64,000 nucleotides of DNA from the NCBI GenBank assembly GCA_019095985.1, contig CM032666.1, positions 2,136,855 through 2,200,854 on the forward strand. The letters run 5' to 3'. A program made the position numbers and the translations under genes. Source of the stretch: Streblospio benedicti. Taxonomy: Eukaryota > Annelida > Polychaeta > Spionida > Spionidae. How positions within the stretch are numbered: position 1 is the stretch's first letter; each line of letters begins with the position of its first letter. The notes below the pieces were generated by a model, which had not been told where the DNA came from, ran no database searches, and saw only the letters and a program-made list of their open reading frames with translations. Shown in pieces: positions 51,159 through 63,390 of the stretch.

Positions 51159-52313
51159 TCTATATATATAAAGGAAGAGGCAGTTTTTTGCGTCACAAAA
51201 GGCTTTTTAACCACAAGACGTACACACTTCAAACTATGTATGTAAATTGAGGACAACTTGGTGGTCGTTATAATGTCACATTTCAAATCAAATAAATTGG
51301 TTTTAATCATAAAAACAAGAAAAAAGATTTTTTATAGAAAGGTTGCTTACAGGGCCATGTTTGTTAAAGGTACGTAATACGTTAAACGTTTGCATATGTC
51401 AAACGTACGTTGCACTTCACACGTACAGTCATACAACGAGGGAGCTGGGAAGGGTGGTGATGAGGATGGTGACTCATTTTATCTGCTCTGGAGCTGTTTT
51501 GAGGAGGGGTGTTGGCAGAGAAGATGTGTGTGTCCATATGGCGGGGGGGGGGGGGGCGGACATGGCTGGTGGTGGAGCATTTAATATGTTCCAGATCTAA
51601 TCAATTTCAACCCGAGCAGTAGCAGAAAGGGGGTGATTGAGATGCACATTTAATGGTCTGCACGTGTTTACCAGAGGTAGGAGTAGCTGGAGGGAGAGAT
51701 ATTAGAGGGATCAAGCATTGTCACATACATGTAGTGTGTGTATGGCTGTCACATATGACTGTGGAAGGAAGGTGATGGGGGTGTATTTAATCTTTCCCAG
51801 ACCTGTATAGTGACGGGAGCTGGTGTACGTGAGGGATGTGGGACAGGGGAAAGAATGGGATTGAAGGAGCAATTAATCTGTTCCAGATCTCATCCGTTTC
51901 AACCAGAGCGGCAGCAGCAGGAAGGGTGTGCATTAATTATGGACCTGTTTAGATGGAGATGGGGTAGAGAGGGTTGGGGAGAGAAGAGGGGGTGGGGGTC
52001 GATGGAAGGAAGGGTAGGCATGAGTGGGACATTTAATCTACTCCGCAAGTGTTAACCATGGGTAGCAGTAGCTGGGGAGGGATATTAGAGGGATCAATCA
52101 TTGCCATATTTAGTACATTTAATGTGTAAATTGCTGTGACATATGACGATGGGAGGACGGTGATGGAGGTGTATTTAATCTGCCACAGACCTGTATACTG
52201 ACGAGAACTGGTTCAAGGGATGTGGGACAGAAGGAAGGATGGGGAAGGAGGAGCATTTAATGTGGTCCGGATCTCATCTGTTTCAACCTGAGCAACGCCG
52301 GGTAAACAGCTAG
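51159..52313 (+). mobile_element. Non-autonomous Helitron, 1.15 kb, both ends present
   Basis: Left end TCTATATATATAAAGGAAGA preceded by A; right end CAACGCCGGGTAAACAGCTAG followed by T, with a short hairpin just inside. These are the TC and CTAG ends and the A/T target of Helitrons. Inside, a segment with GAGCATTTAAT-TGTTCCAGATCT is repeated three times (about 51570, 51864, 52250). No Rep/helicase gene. Confidence 0.8.
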
Positions 52314-52518
52314 TATACCATAAAAGAAGTGGTCCAGGGCACAGTGACCTCCGTCAGGCAGCAAGTGCACTCAACGTGATCGAGAGTTTGAGGGACACAG
52401 AAGCTAAAGGATCAAGGCTGCCTGAGGTCCAATATAATGTCAAGGCGGCAAACAGGTCTGATAGGCATTGCGCAATTGTGATACTGGCCACGTCTGCACA
52501 AGTTTTTACAAGCCATAC

Positions 52519-52600
52519 GAGAGGTTAGCTCAGTCTACACATAATGGCTGGTCTGGTGTGCACAGGAGACCGTAAGTTCGATTCCATGGCCAATCATTTC
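52519..52600 (+). repeat. tRNA-like SINE fragment
   Basis: GAGGTTAGCTCAGTCTACAC and GTAAGTTCGATTCCATGG resemble A and B boxes but the arms do not fold as a tRNA. Confidence 0.4.
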
Positions 52601-52639
52601 ACCTCAAGGTTTACAAAGTGTACAGCGTTGGCAATCTAA

Positions 52640-52710
52640 CCACTTACAGTTGAACCTCACTATTTCCATAATGCTTATATACAATTTTCTTAATACTAGT
52701 TCGATAATGT
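52640..52710 (+). mobile_element. pogo-like MITE end
   Basis: ACAGTTGAACCTCACTATTTCC resembles pogo/Tigger ends; a partner end was not found. Confidence 0.3.
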
Positions 52711-53090
52711 TTCATTCCCCTTCATCTTTTTTGGTTACAATATTTTATTGAAAAGCCGCCCCAGTGCTTATTTTCATAGAGCTCATTCACCCGGCGCTTT
52801 AATCAAAACAAGCTGAGATATGTGTTTCTGAACCATGATGTGGTATTTTACACGTAACTTTGTTATGCCTAGTCCGATTTTAACATTTAACGTATCATTT
52901 TTAAGGTAAGGATATCGTGGATATGAATATATACACCATTATACGATTATTTATAACACCACCAAAAAGGAATAATGTTTATTGCATCTGGAATTTAAGT
53001 GCCTTCTCAATGTTACACCAGCAGGTGGCTCTGGCATTGCATGTTATTGATGTGTAACTTTGATCTTTGATAGAAAAGTAATTGTTGCAT

Positions 53091-53160
53091 AGGCAGATTC
53101 AGGGGGTTGGCGCACCCCCACCTTTCTCCACCAAAATATCGCTAAAAGCATCCTGTTTAC
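53091..53160 (+). mobile_element. hAT-type terminal fragment
   Basis: GGCAGATTCAGGGGGTTGGC and C-rich continuation match the hAT-end style of 31885. Confidence 0.35.
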
Positions 53161-53383
53161 AAATAATATTACACACTAATAGAACACATATGCTTGAGGT
53201 GATGAGAAATCTTACAGCAGAACCTATACAAAATCACACCCTCAGTTGGCCTCAAGTGGCCAAAAAACAAAGATGGTCTCTCTATGAGTTTTGCATTTGT
53301 ATTTCATGAAATGCTGATACCAAAAAGGTAAATCTCTAACTACACAGGTGGTCATCTTACAAAGCTTGAATCCCCATTTACAG

Positions 53384-53725
53384 TTGTACCGTGGTCGTCA
53401 CGACAATATGTGTTTAGTATGGGCGCCAATTACACGATGTTTATCCATTTTCCCGTCGATTGCTCGTGGACTGATCAGGGTGTTACGCTGTGGGGGAGAA
53501 ATGGGGCGTGAAAAGTCAGCGCCGACTGTCCCCTGTTACCATCGCCCTGTGGTTCCCCACCAGCTTACTCTGTATTGTCCGGTTATAGCTCCCTATTGTG
53601 CTGGTTTTGTAAGTGTTACAACTCCCAATGATTATTGTGGCTGTGGTTTGGTGTGCATTCCATCGAGTCATTTCCCGTGTACATTTGTAACAATGACCTC
53701 TTCTGTCGACTTTTATGAATTCTAA
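53384..53725 (+). CDS. Candidate terminal exon, Cys-rich secreted protein, unknown
   Basis: After a TTTACAG acceptor a 342-base frame in phase 0 runs to TAA at 53723-53725. It has ten cysteines, for example VPCYHRPVVPHQLTLYCPV and YCGCGLVCIPSSHFPC, and GC near 50% in an AT-rich area. An AATAAA follows at 53767. No other exon of such a gene was found and another frame is also partly open, so this may be part of a transposon or chance. Confidence 0.35.
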   Translation: MYRGRHDNMCLVWAPITRCLSIFPSIARGLIRVLRCGGEMGREKSAPTVPCYHRPVVPHQLTLYCPVIAPYCAGFVSVTTPNDYCGCGLVCIPSSHFPCTFVTMTSSVDFYEF

Positions 53726-53766
53726 TCCTATACGTATAATTTGTTTATCTTGCTAAAGTCACATGA

Positions 53767-53772
53767 AATAAA
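53767..53772 (+). promoter_or_regulatory. Possible polyadenylation signal
   Basis: AATAAA 42 bases after the stop of the candidate exon at 53384-53725. Confidence 0.35.
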
Positions 53773-55289
53773 GCATATTGAAGTCAATCACGGGAACATA
53801 AGAGTTGGAAATCATTTTGGCCTAGATCTTTCTGGTGTTAACACCTAGTGGGGGATTTATTATAAAGGATTTGGACAATTACAGCACTGTGCTGGTAAAT
53901 AGAGAGGGCACTTTTGCTTGTATGTAATTTATATGGTATATAAAATGTCACCTTCAACCAATGCCACCTCTGTAATAAGAGTGTTTGTTTTTTATCAGTC
54001 TTTGGTTTCCAATTGAGAAATAAGAATGATGTCAACCTGTTTATTAGAATTTCAATACATTAGCACTCTCTTCAAATCGTATAACATACATTCAGAGCAT
54101 GTTTCACGATCTGTAGCCTCTAAAATGTGTATTATGTCATAGAAAAAAAATGAATAGAGGACATTATTTGCATGCTTTTGCAAAGTATGAAAATTTGCTG
54201 TACACGAATGTTGACCTAGAAAGGTGAACGGTTTGTGGGTTCAGGGTCCACATTCTGGTGGTGCGTTTTCATGGGCGACAGAACAAATAGACACATTATT
54301 ATTAATTATCAGTCTGTAAACGCTTCACAAAACCCGCCTTATCTCACATCAACATTGTCCGGGATTCTGTTGTCAGTGCTGTTCTAATGCACCCATTGCT
54401 CCTCGGGTCGCGGGAGACAAGAGTCAGGGAGGTTACGTTCATACGACCATCTTTTATAACAGATTTCCACACTATATTCCATAACTTTGGCATTTCCCCC
54501 TTATCCCACATTATAGCTTTCATCATTTTGTCGATAATCTACATCTACAAGAATTTCCCCCATATACCATACAGTTTATATGAACTGCAGTCAATGAAAA
54601 AGACTGTCATATCACTGCTCCCAACACACAAACATGTTACTTCTGAAGGCCACAACCACGCTGATGTTTTCTGAATTTTAATCAAGTTATCTCGATAATT
54701 GACAGAGAGCAAAAGGTCGGGTTCTTGAAAGACATCGTTGGTAATTGCAATTTGTGAAAGGCCGGAGTTTAACACATCTGATAGGCGGCAATTTGTATAA
54801 CAACGCGGCTGGCGTTTTGACGAAGTCATTCACCCGTCAAACTGCGATGCCAAAGATGCCTTTGTGGCTTATCTGTTTTTCCTTCTTTCCTTTTTGAAGC
54901 TAAATCCACTTAATCTATAATTATCATATTACAGTACATATAAGTATTTATGTAATACATAGCGTCTTATTAAAAGTCGTCATATTCGGATATCGCTGGA
55001 TAACATTAATTCGTAAACACACATTTGATACTTTGAGACTTTATTTCATTGGAGAAAACGAAATATTGGTTCAGAAGCATTTAGGAAAAATATTAAGAAA
55101 TCTGGTAATAGACGTAAGGTGTACTAAAGTAAAACTATCCATTGAAAGTGGTGTGTTTTTGTCCTGTCATATCTATCTCAGTCGGACATGAATTTCTCTA
55201 AATTTTCTGTTTCAACTTTTTCAAACAGAAATTTCAAACTTTATACAGACCTCAAAATGTTTAAACAAATGTTAAATCACAACCTCCAA

Positions 55290-55390
55290 TGAAGACAAAC
55301 TCTTTAAAGAGACCACCTCTTTAGAAAGAACGTTCTCACGGTTCCAAACCTTCACAGAGACCACCTCTCTATTGAGCCCACTTAAACTTT
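55290..55390 (+). repeat. GACCACCTCT family, copy
   Basis: AAAGAGACCACCTCTTTAGA, then CGGTTCCAAACCTTCACAGA and GACCACCTCTCTATTGAGCC. The consensus is short units of the kind AAAGACCACCTCTATAATGA. Confidence 0.7.
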
Positions 55391-56159
55391 TAATGCATGT
55401 GAAAGAGTGCCAGAGTTTCTGAGGTTTCTATTTTTTGAAACTGATTACGCTCCAAAGACTTAAAATATATTAATGTGGAAATTCTGTTTAAATCCCGTTA
55501 ACAATGACACAGTTTCAAAGGATACGGAATACACAGCAAAAGATCAGTTGAGGGAAAGAGCTCACATTTCAGATCTGTCCTTAAAAAGAAGATACGAAAA
55601 TCTTTAAATACATTTACAAATGGCTTATACGTACATCATCAGTGAAACACTATAATCCAGCAAACGACATTATAATATAAAGGTCTTGCTGCTTCACCAC
55701 AAACACGAACAACGTTTATGGGAAAGCTTTGGGTAAATTTACTGAACTTCTTGTCCTACATACTCTGCTGGTTGCCAGCTACATTGAAACCTCCCCATAG
55801 AGAAACCTCCCGACATGGACACCTCACAAGTAAGATTCTACCACAGTTGTAACTTCACTAACGTCCACCATCAACAGTCCGACTGTACAGCAGACAGCAA
55901 TATTAAGACCTGACAGGGAGGGACAACTTTGCCTATTTACATGTCTCAAGAGTGATGTCGGAGGCCCAGCAAAAGCATGGTGATACAGTCAGCCTTGACC
56001 GCTTGACCACTTGACCAGTCCTTCAGACTGGATTAACAACATGTCTCAATATTTGCAGTTGAGCTTTACACATCTAATACCATACCAAAGGTGGGCACTG
56101 AAGGTTAAGGTCACGCTGCTTATTTAGAGTTGAAATTAACATGCTATAGCGACTTTAAA

Positions 56160-56235
56160 TTCACACCAGGTCATTGGCAGCATCCGTGTTACACTATATA
56201 TAATACATTACACACAGTGATGTGACGACTTAGCC
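56160..56235 (+). repeat. ACACCAGGTCATTGGCAGCA repeat copy
   Basis: Same core as upstream of the lectin exons (9150, 19625) and at 61585; only about 70 bases are retained. Confidence 0.6.
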
Positions 56236-58794
56236 TCTGGTTGCGTAGTTGCCCCGATAAGTGTTTGCTGCATTCTCTGATTGAAGCGGTCTATACATTG
56301 TGTTTTTTCTGAGAGCCTTGATTGCAGAAGAAGTAGGCCACCTACTTTAATTAGCCTTGTGCATATTTTAGAAACTTTCTGAGAATTTTGTCAATGCCAT
56401 AAGGCCTTTTTAAAATACCACTTTGTGCTTTATTGAACAACATTTAGTGGTAGAATAGTTAGAAACTTTATGAGACAAATTTAATTAGGTGATTTTAGAC
56501 CACTCACAAAATGAAGCATCACCAGCTTGGATATTGTGAATATTATGAATTAACTTGGTCCACAAACTCTATCATCTTGTTCAATCTTCAGTATAATAAG
56601 AACCACACATCTCACTAATGTAGTCATGATAATTACATTATCCGTCATTTTGATGCAATTATGAATTAAGCAATCATAAGACTTTAACTGTTTCATAAGC
56701 ATATAACGTTTTTGCAAATATGAAGAAGTGTATAATTAAAACATACATCTTACTACAGCATAACCTAATAAATTATGATAGCCTAGCCTATTAGCTCAAT
56801 TTCATGCCATGTTAGCTGTTCCTGGCTGTACCATCCGTCCATCCCAAATACAACACTGCTAAAAACACACATTCCTACATCGAAATGCAGGCAATACTCT
56901 ATAATACAACCACCTCGATAACCTGACCACCTCGTTATACCCTCAACCCCAACCACCACCTTGCCGTTCCCATCTCTCTACGCACCACCTCTAAAAACAG
57001 AATGCCTTTGTAACCCACCACTTCAGTGGTCCCTCTCCTATGTCATTTCAGGCATGTTTTACCATTATAACCCAAAAATCACAACATTTGTCTAATATGT
57101 TTTTCATTTATTTCAGTTTTAGGGCAAACGTTTTGTCATGTCTCATGTAAAAATAGGCGTTTTGTGTGACTGATAACAAATAGAGGCAAAATATATTTCT
57201 TCACAAGTAGGCATGGGAATAGCAGAGAGACAAAGACAATAAAGAGACAAGTAAATCATGTTACTCCATCATTTGATAGCATTCGTTTACGCTTTCAGTT
57301 ACAAATTAGCTTCTGGTATTTCAAGAAAAATCGTCTTGATTTGAGTGGAATGCGGACTTGGTGGAGGTTCTGGCCATTGCCAACCACGTCATGTGAATTT
57401 CTACATGTTTTCTGTTGACGGGGACAGGCAAACGCAAAAAAATGTGAGGGGAAATTCTGCCGAAGGATGTGCACATAAATTGTCTAACAGTCACTTGTAA
57501 ATATAAACGGAGACACTGTCTACTATCTATAAAAATCTCTCATTAAATAACAATTAAAAATCAGCCTATGCGTTCAGCTTCGTTTTGATAAGTTGAAACA
57601 TCAGACATGAAGTAAACGTGCGATACGTGTCTAAGTATATATGCTTCATCAGGGTTAAGGGGACTGTGAACTCTTTTCTTACGATTTTATTAAACTTTGA
57701 TTTGCTCACTCATTATTGCTTCAATTCTTACAAAGTACACCTTATTTTGTAGATAATTATCTAATCTAATGACACATCATGTTTTGAATTGTATAGATTG
57801 ATGATTTTTTTTTATAAAGCAATTAGTGAATAATACACAACTTTGCCTGTGAAGCATATAACTGATAGTAAAACATCAAAATGACCAAAATCACTATTCA
57901 GTTACAAAATTTGTATATTTATCTAGAAAACCTTGCCTCATTTTTTTATATTTTTGCCCTTTATCATTTTACCTGCATTTTAAGTTTTAAAACCACTTAT
58001 TTTTCCGAATTTTCTTGCAAATCAATACAAAAACGTTCATAATTCATCAACGAAATAAAACAAAATCAAAATCGCTAGTAAGGTTTTCTTCAGAATGCAT
58101 ATATCTTCAAATACATACACGTTTGTGAAAATTTTATTTCACAGTTAGAGAGAAATATAAAAAGAAAAATTAATCTACTATGCAAACTTAGTTTTGAGAA
58201 AATGGGCTTTAAACATGGCCAATCAATATACATCGATAGTAGTTGCTGTCTATAAAATGTACCATATAAGAAAAACTATTGATGATAAAATGTTCATTTT
58301 GAAAAGATATTTTTCTTTATCATTGATAGCATATAAACAATGAAAATGTAAAAAATAATTTTTTAGCTGTTATAACCTTATAAGCCTGCAAAGAATGAGT
58401 CATTGTTTTTCACTCCCGGTTGGTTTTCACGAAATGGGTTGTAATTGGAAAACTGTTGAAGATAAAAGGTTCATTTCAAAACTTGTTGTTCTTCATAGTT
58501 TACAGTATAATAAATATGAAAAAGCTGAAAATAGAATATTTTACCCTTAAAGAGTCAATAGTGCCCTTAACATATATTCATGATACCGCCAGTAAGAATA
58601 ATTATGAACGTGTTACCACCAGCCATTCACACAAATACATCTTAATACGGGTGGTGAATGATGAAAGGAGATTGTTAACTTCTGACCTTGAAGAGTCGAC
58701 CTTTTGTGACGTATACTAGAATGACGAGCTGATGTTTTATGTATATTAACATGATTTCTGCGTGTGATTTGTGTGAACATCGGTATGCAGACTT

Positions 58795-58935
58795 AATACA
58801 GCGAAACCTTCTGGGAAAACCGCCTCTTTACAACGACCACCTTTCTGAAGTGATCGCTCTTCTATCACCAGATTTTTATCTCAACACTATGCGAACCCTC
58901 TATACAGTGACCACCTGCACAATTAGACCACAAGG
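58795..58935 (+). repeat. GACCACCTCT family, copy
   Basis: Begins ACAGCGAAACCTTCTGGGAA and contains CGACCACCTTTCTGAAGTGA and AGTGACCACCTGCACAATTA. Confidence 0.65.
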
Positions 58936-59174
58936 CTAAGTCTCCAATGCAGAGGTCTTACAACAAAGGTTTTATATAGAAATACTGCAGCAGTCACAGG
59001 AGATGAAGATTCAAATTTAACTAGAGCAACCAAAATCACGTCTCGTCTCAGCAAAACACAATGCACATACAAGTTTGGAGTTACAACATGATAGGTTAAT
59101 ATGTTGGTAAATGTACAAATGTACTTAATTTCAAACAGCTCTACAATTTGCAGCGGGCCATTGGGACTCAACAC

Positions 59175-59300
59175 TTTCAAACAGTACAACCTCTAATTAA
59201 GACCACATCAACAAAGAGTCCACCTCTATAATGAATCCATTTTAAGGTGTCCCAAACCTCAATAAAGAGACAAACTCTATGAAGAGGACTTGGAGACGGC
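59175..59300 (+). repeat. GACCACCTCT family, copy
   Basis: Begins ACAGTACAACCTCTAATTAA then GACCACATCAACAAAGAGTC and GTCCCAAACCTCAATAAAGA. Confidence 0.7.
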
Positions 59301-59721
59301 ATTACTTTTAGCGGGGCAACGATGGTAGGTTTGTACAACCTCACGTTTTCACACAGTGTGAGATCGCGCGTTCTACCACCCAAAAGTTGAGCCTGTGCCA
59401 GAGACGGGGTTTTATCAGCGCGAAAAGCACCCAAAAAGGCCAGTGAAATATCGGAACATGTTCAATACACGGTGTTTAACATGACGTCCATGGTGAAAAA
59501 AAGTCTCATAAGTGTTGTTGTACCACGTGCAGAGGCCTACACCGGGTAACTATGTCAACTGATAGACAGAAGAGGGAGGGACGAGTGGAGAATGTCACAA
59601 GTAAACACACAGTGTAGGCAGCCAAAGGGGTGGAATAACGTTATTGACGATCTGATACACCACAGTGGCTCGGGAATTCACGCCTACTGTAAGTTCATAT
59701 ACACTGGTACGTGTATATACA

Positions 59722-59895
59722 GTAAACCCTCCAACTAAGACCACCTCTATAATCAAACTACCTCTGTAATGAGAACACTTTTCATGGTCCCAAACCTTGA
59801 TAGAGCTACCAAAACGAACCTCTGTAAAGAGACCACCTGTCTATTGAAACCACCAATGTCTGGGTCAAGCATTAAACCTAACCACCTTACAAACA
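59722..59895 (+). repeat. GACCACCTCT family, longest copy
   Basis: Begins ACAGTAAACCCTCCAACTAA and carries at least six units, including TGGTCCCAAACCTTGATAGA and AAAGAGACCACCTGTCTATT. The ACAGT-AACCTC opening resembles a transposon terminus. Confidence 0.7.
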
Positions 59896-60364
59896 CCCCC
59901 ATTTTTAAAATCTTTATACTTGTATTCAAAATGGAGATATTCATATGATGATTGTTGTGATTACTATACATATAGCAGTGACTATATATACAATCTATGA
60001 ACCCTACTGCTACATACCTAATGAACAGACTGTAAGTTCATTGCAGACGCATTCCTGTATAATTGGTGTAATAGTCGTTAATTCATTTCTATGACAAGAA
60101 CACGGAGCTTTTAACGTGAACATCATTATAAACGTTCGGCCGCTGACTGATTAAGCTTTTACTGGTGGAGAGAGATGGAGGTTTAAGGTCGGCGACACCT
60201 GGAAAACTTTGCAGGGTTTACCAAGAGAATTTCAGTTATTATATACAAAAATAGCAATTTTAGCAATCTTGTTTGAAGCTACTCATACAGAAATGGTTGT
60301 ATTTTCAGTCCGGAACTTTTTCCTTAGAAGCCACACTTAAGTAGGCATAGATGAAGGTCAATGG

Positions 60365-60490
60365 AGTGTATGCTAATGTGAGTGATCAGCACGTTTGCAC
60401 CATAGCACCAAGTGTGTATGCTCCCCAGGGAGTTGAGAAACAAAAGAGGGTATGACAAGGTTTCCAATGACCTGGTGTACACGTAAAGTC
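60365..60490 (-). repeat. ACACCAGGTCATTGG repeat copy (reverse)
   Basis: On the minus strand TACACCAGGTCATTGGAAAC and later CTCCCTGGGGAGCATACACA align with 9155-9270. Confidence 0.6.
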
Positions 60491-60949
60491 ATTGGAACAT
60501 GCTCTATCTGTGTGTTTGACCACTCCACATTTCCATCCATGGCTCACCCTTTCAGACAGCACATTCATAATAAACTCCAAAATACTGATATATCAAACTT
60601 TACATTCTCCTTTTAAGCACACATTCCAAGCTAATGTCTATATCATTGGACAAACAAGCAAAGTCTTAAGACAAAAAAGAACAACAACAAAACCATTACA
60701 TAGGATAAATCACATTCTCTTGTTTCTTTTTAATGACTTGAAAGATATGTTATCTCCCTCTATAACCCGCAGCAGTGGGAAGCTAAACCATGTAAACAAA
60801 GCAAATTACACGCCACTTAAAAACGCCGCCGAAAGGAAAACGACTGTAGGAGAATATAAAAACCTATGACTTTTCACTTATTGGAGATCGGGGTCAAACC
60901 TGTAAATATTTCTAACATTAAATGGGGCGACTATATCTCTATTTTAAAG

Positions 60950-61025
60950 CTCGCTGCTTGGATGATGGCTTTATTGTCACAAGCACAGGGTCGTGGGATT
61001 GAATCCCGTCAGGGTTGTAAAATGG
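60950..61025 (+). repeat. tRNA-like SINE fragment
   Basis: CTTGGATGATGGCTTTATTG and TCGTGGGATTGAATCCCGTC resemble a decayed tRNA head. Confidence 0.35.
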
Positions 61026-61584
61026 AAGATTATCGGCAGCTATGTTAATATAGAACCTCCATATAACACCACTTCTGACCTGGTGTGAAATGCAAACGAT
61101 GATTACAAGGAATGGCATCAGTAAATAAGCATATTTACTTATTCACATTGAATATTGAATGCATACTTTTTGCCACAAATAACAGGAAACCAGCCAAAAA
61201 GAGAGTTGTCCGTGTATCACCTATACGCGACACACCGACAATCCCCGTGTTTTCTGCCCTTTTTTGCTTGTAAGAAACCAAATCCAAATCAGCGGTTCCC
61301 TCGGGTTAAAACTTGCGTCGCTAGGGGGCGCTTTTTGCTAATAATACTCTTATCACGTAATGCGTTTCACCGTCCCTCCGTCGCCGTTTGTGTTATGTAA
61401 TAACGATGATGAATGTATTTGGTGGGTTTGTCTTAAAAGGAAGATATGTCAAGTATCAGGAGATGTGTTTAATGCTAGGAGAGGATGATGACATAGTCAC
61501 GATCCACTATATGTAAAAGGGAAGGTGTTATTGTCATATTCACAATCGTGATTCACTGTTATCATGCTTGAGAGACTATTCATC

Positions 61585-61660
61585 TACACCAGGTCATTGG
61601 CAGCATCATTGTCACACTATACTGCCTTTCTCAGCTCCCTTGCACTTGCTGCCATAGTGC
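61585..61660 (+). repeat. ACACCAGGTCATTGGCAGCA repeat copy
   Basis: TACACCAGGTCATTGGCAGC, TCACACTATACTGCCTTTCT and CAGCTCCCTTGCACTTG align to the copies at 9155 and 19630. Confidence 0.65.
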
Positions 61661-62289
61661 ATGGTGTTCGTATCATCACTTGGTTCATGTGATGTCTTCA
61701 TAAGTCTAATTTTCAGGAGCGCAATTACAGAACATTCTAAATTCCCTTTCCATATACACTTACATAACAACAACTTTAAGTATCAAATAACAAGAATCAT
61801 TAATAAAAATCCACCATCAATTGTGTATGAATCTGTTGCGCCTTTATCTTTAGACTAATGTGCGAGGTCTGGTTTTCAAATCTCATGCCCCCATTTAATA
61901 CAGAATCTGTGCTGCGGTTAGATGTTTTTTCTCGTGCTCCATCAATCAGATCCTAATGTCTGTTTTCCAAGCGGACGTCAGTCGGGGTGCTGATTACAAC
62001 TACAACACAAAGGACTTGGCCTTGTGGTTTGGAACTATGACAAGTCCCGAGTCTCCAGCTTCTATCTGCTCCATGTTAATGGCCTCCCTCCATCAAATCA
62101 CCATCATTTGTACAAAAAACCCTCTATAATATAGCACATCGCCCTGTCAAGGTGCTAACCACAGCCGGTAGAAACCTCAATGTTTTCATTGCTGCTGCTC
62201 CAACAAGAGGAATTTGCGGTTTGTATACATAATGTGTGTGATCTTCAGACATAGTCATTCATCTATCTATAGGCTCTATAGACCACAAT

Positions 62290-62360
62290 GTAACGTTTGA
62301 ACATCCGTAAGAAGAGTTCTGGTCCAAGTGGTCCCATTACAGAGGTGGTCGCTTTATGGA
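62290..62360 (-). repeat. GACCACCTCT family, short reverse copy
   Basis: CAGAGGTGGTCGCTTTATGG is the reverse of the family unit; one or two units only. Confidence 0.5.
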
Positions 62361-62614
62361 GGTGCTGTTTAGCAATGGTACATGGAGACGTGTTGCTAGA
62401 GGGAATGTTTGTTTAGCGAAGTGCTCTGTTAATGGTCTGTGTATGGAGGTGGTCATTGTGGCAATGTGCCTTTTCGCGTCTTTCTGTCGTCATTCACAAT
62501 CTTTCACATTCCACAAGCTTGTTTTTGTAACAATTAAAAGGACGTCGTATGGAGTAAAAAAGGCTCTACTGTAAGAAAAAACAAACAAACAAATCTTAAC
62601 ATTCTTATTGCAAA

Positions 62615-62945
62615 CAACAGTAAAACCTTTCTCTAAAGACCACCGACCTAATTATAGAGGTGTTCTCACTGTAGATATCACGCATATGTCTATTGAAATT
62701 TGGGTTCATGAAAAATGGTCTTATAAATGGTCTCATAAAAGTGGACGCTTGCAATGGTCTTACTTTAGAGGTGGTCTCTACTATAGTGATGGTCTCTTAA
62801 TAAAGACAGTCTTCATTGGAGATTGAAACCGAATAAAATGGTCTTGTCATAGCGTGGTCTATCTATAGAAGTTTACAATAGCGAAAAATGTGCTCATCAT
62901 AGAGGTGGTCTGTTTACAGAAGTGGTTTTTGTTGGAGGTTCGACT
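62615..62945. repeat. GACCACCTCT family, two-orientation cluster
   Basis: Opens ACAGTAAAACCTTTCTCTAA on the plus strand and closes with reversed units such as AGAGGTGGTCTGTTTACAGA and GTTGGAGGTTCGACTC, so the two ends are inverted, as in a MITE. Confidence 0.65.
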
Positions 62946-63224
62946 CTTCATTACTTATGTTAATAAACATATACATAAAATACACGGAAAGCGTATAATG
63001 AACAAGATAGAAACGCTGACCATTTATTTCGGGACCTCCTGTAGCAGCGTCTCATGATAACGACGCATAAAACAGCCGAGTGTTTATCACAAAAATCTCC
63101 CCTTGAAAAATGGGTTACATAATAAACGACATGTAAGTTAGCTCCTTCTGTCTATCCGTCGCTTTTATTGCACACACTTTTCAATTATGTACAGACATGG
63201 AGACAACTTCTGTACAGTCACACT

Positions 63225-63390
63225 ATTTTCCAACCTCCAATTAAGCCCACCTCTATAAAAAAGACCACTTCTGTAATAGGAGCGTTTTTTCACGGTACTA
63301 GACCTTTATAAAGAGACAACTTCCATACAAAGACCATGTGTACTTCTGTAATGAGACTATTTTTGCCTATCATCACCTCCCTAGAGAACA
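63225..63390 (+). repeat. GACCACCTCT family, copy
   Basis: CAACCTCCAATTAAGCCCAC then AAGACCACTTCTGTAATAGG and AAAGAGACAACTTCCATACA; diverged units. Confidence 0.6.

Noticed and set aside
58420-58719. 99-codon open frame
   Set aside because: AT-rich sequence, no domain or splice support.
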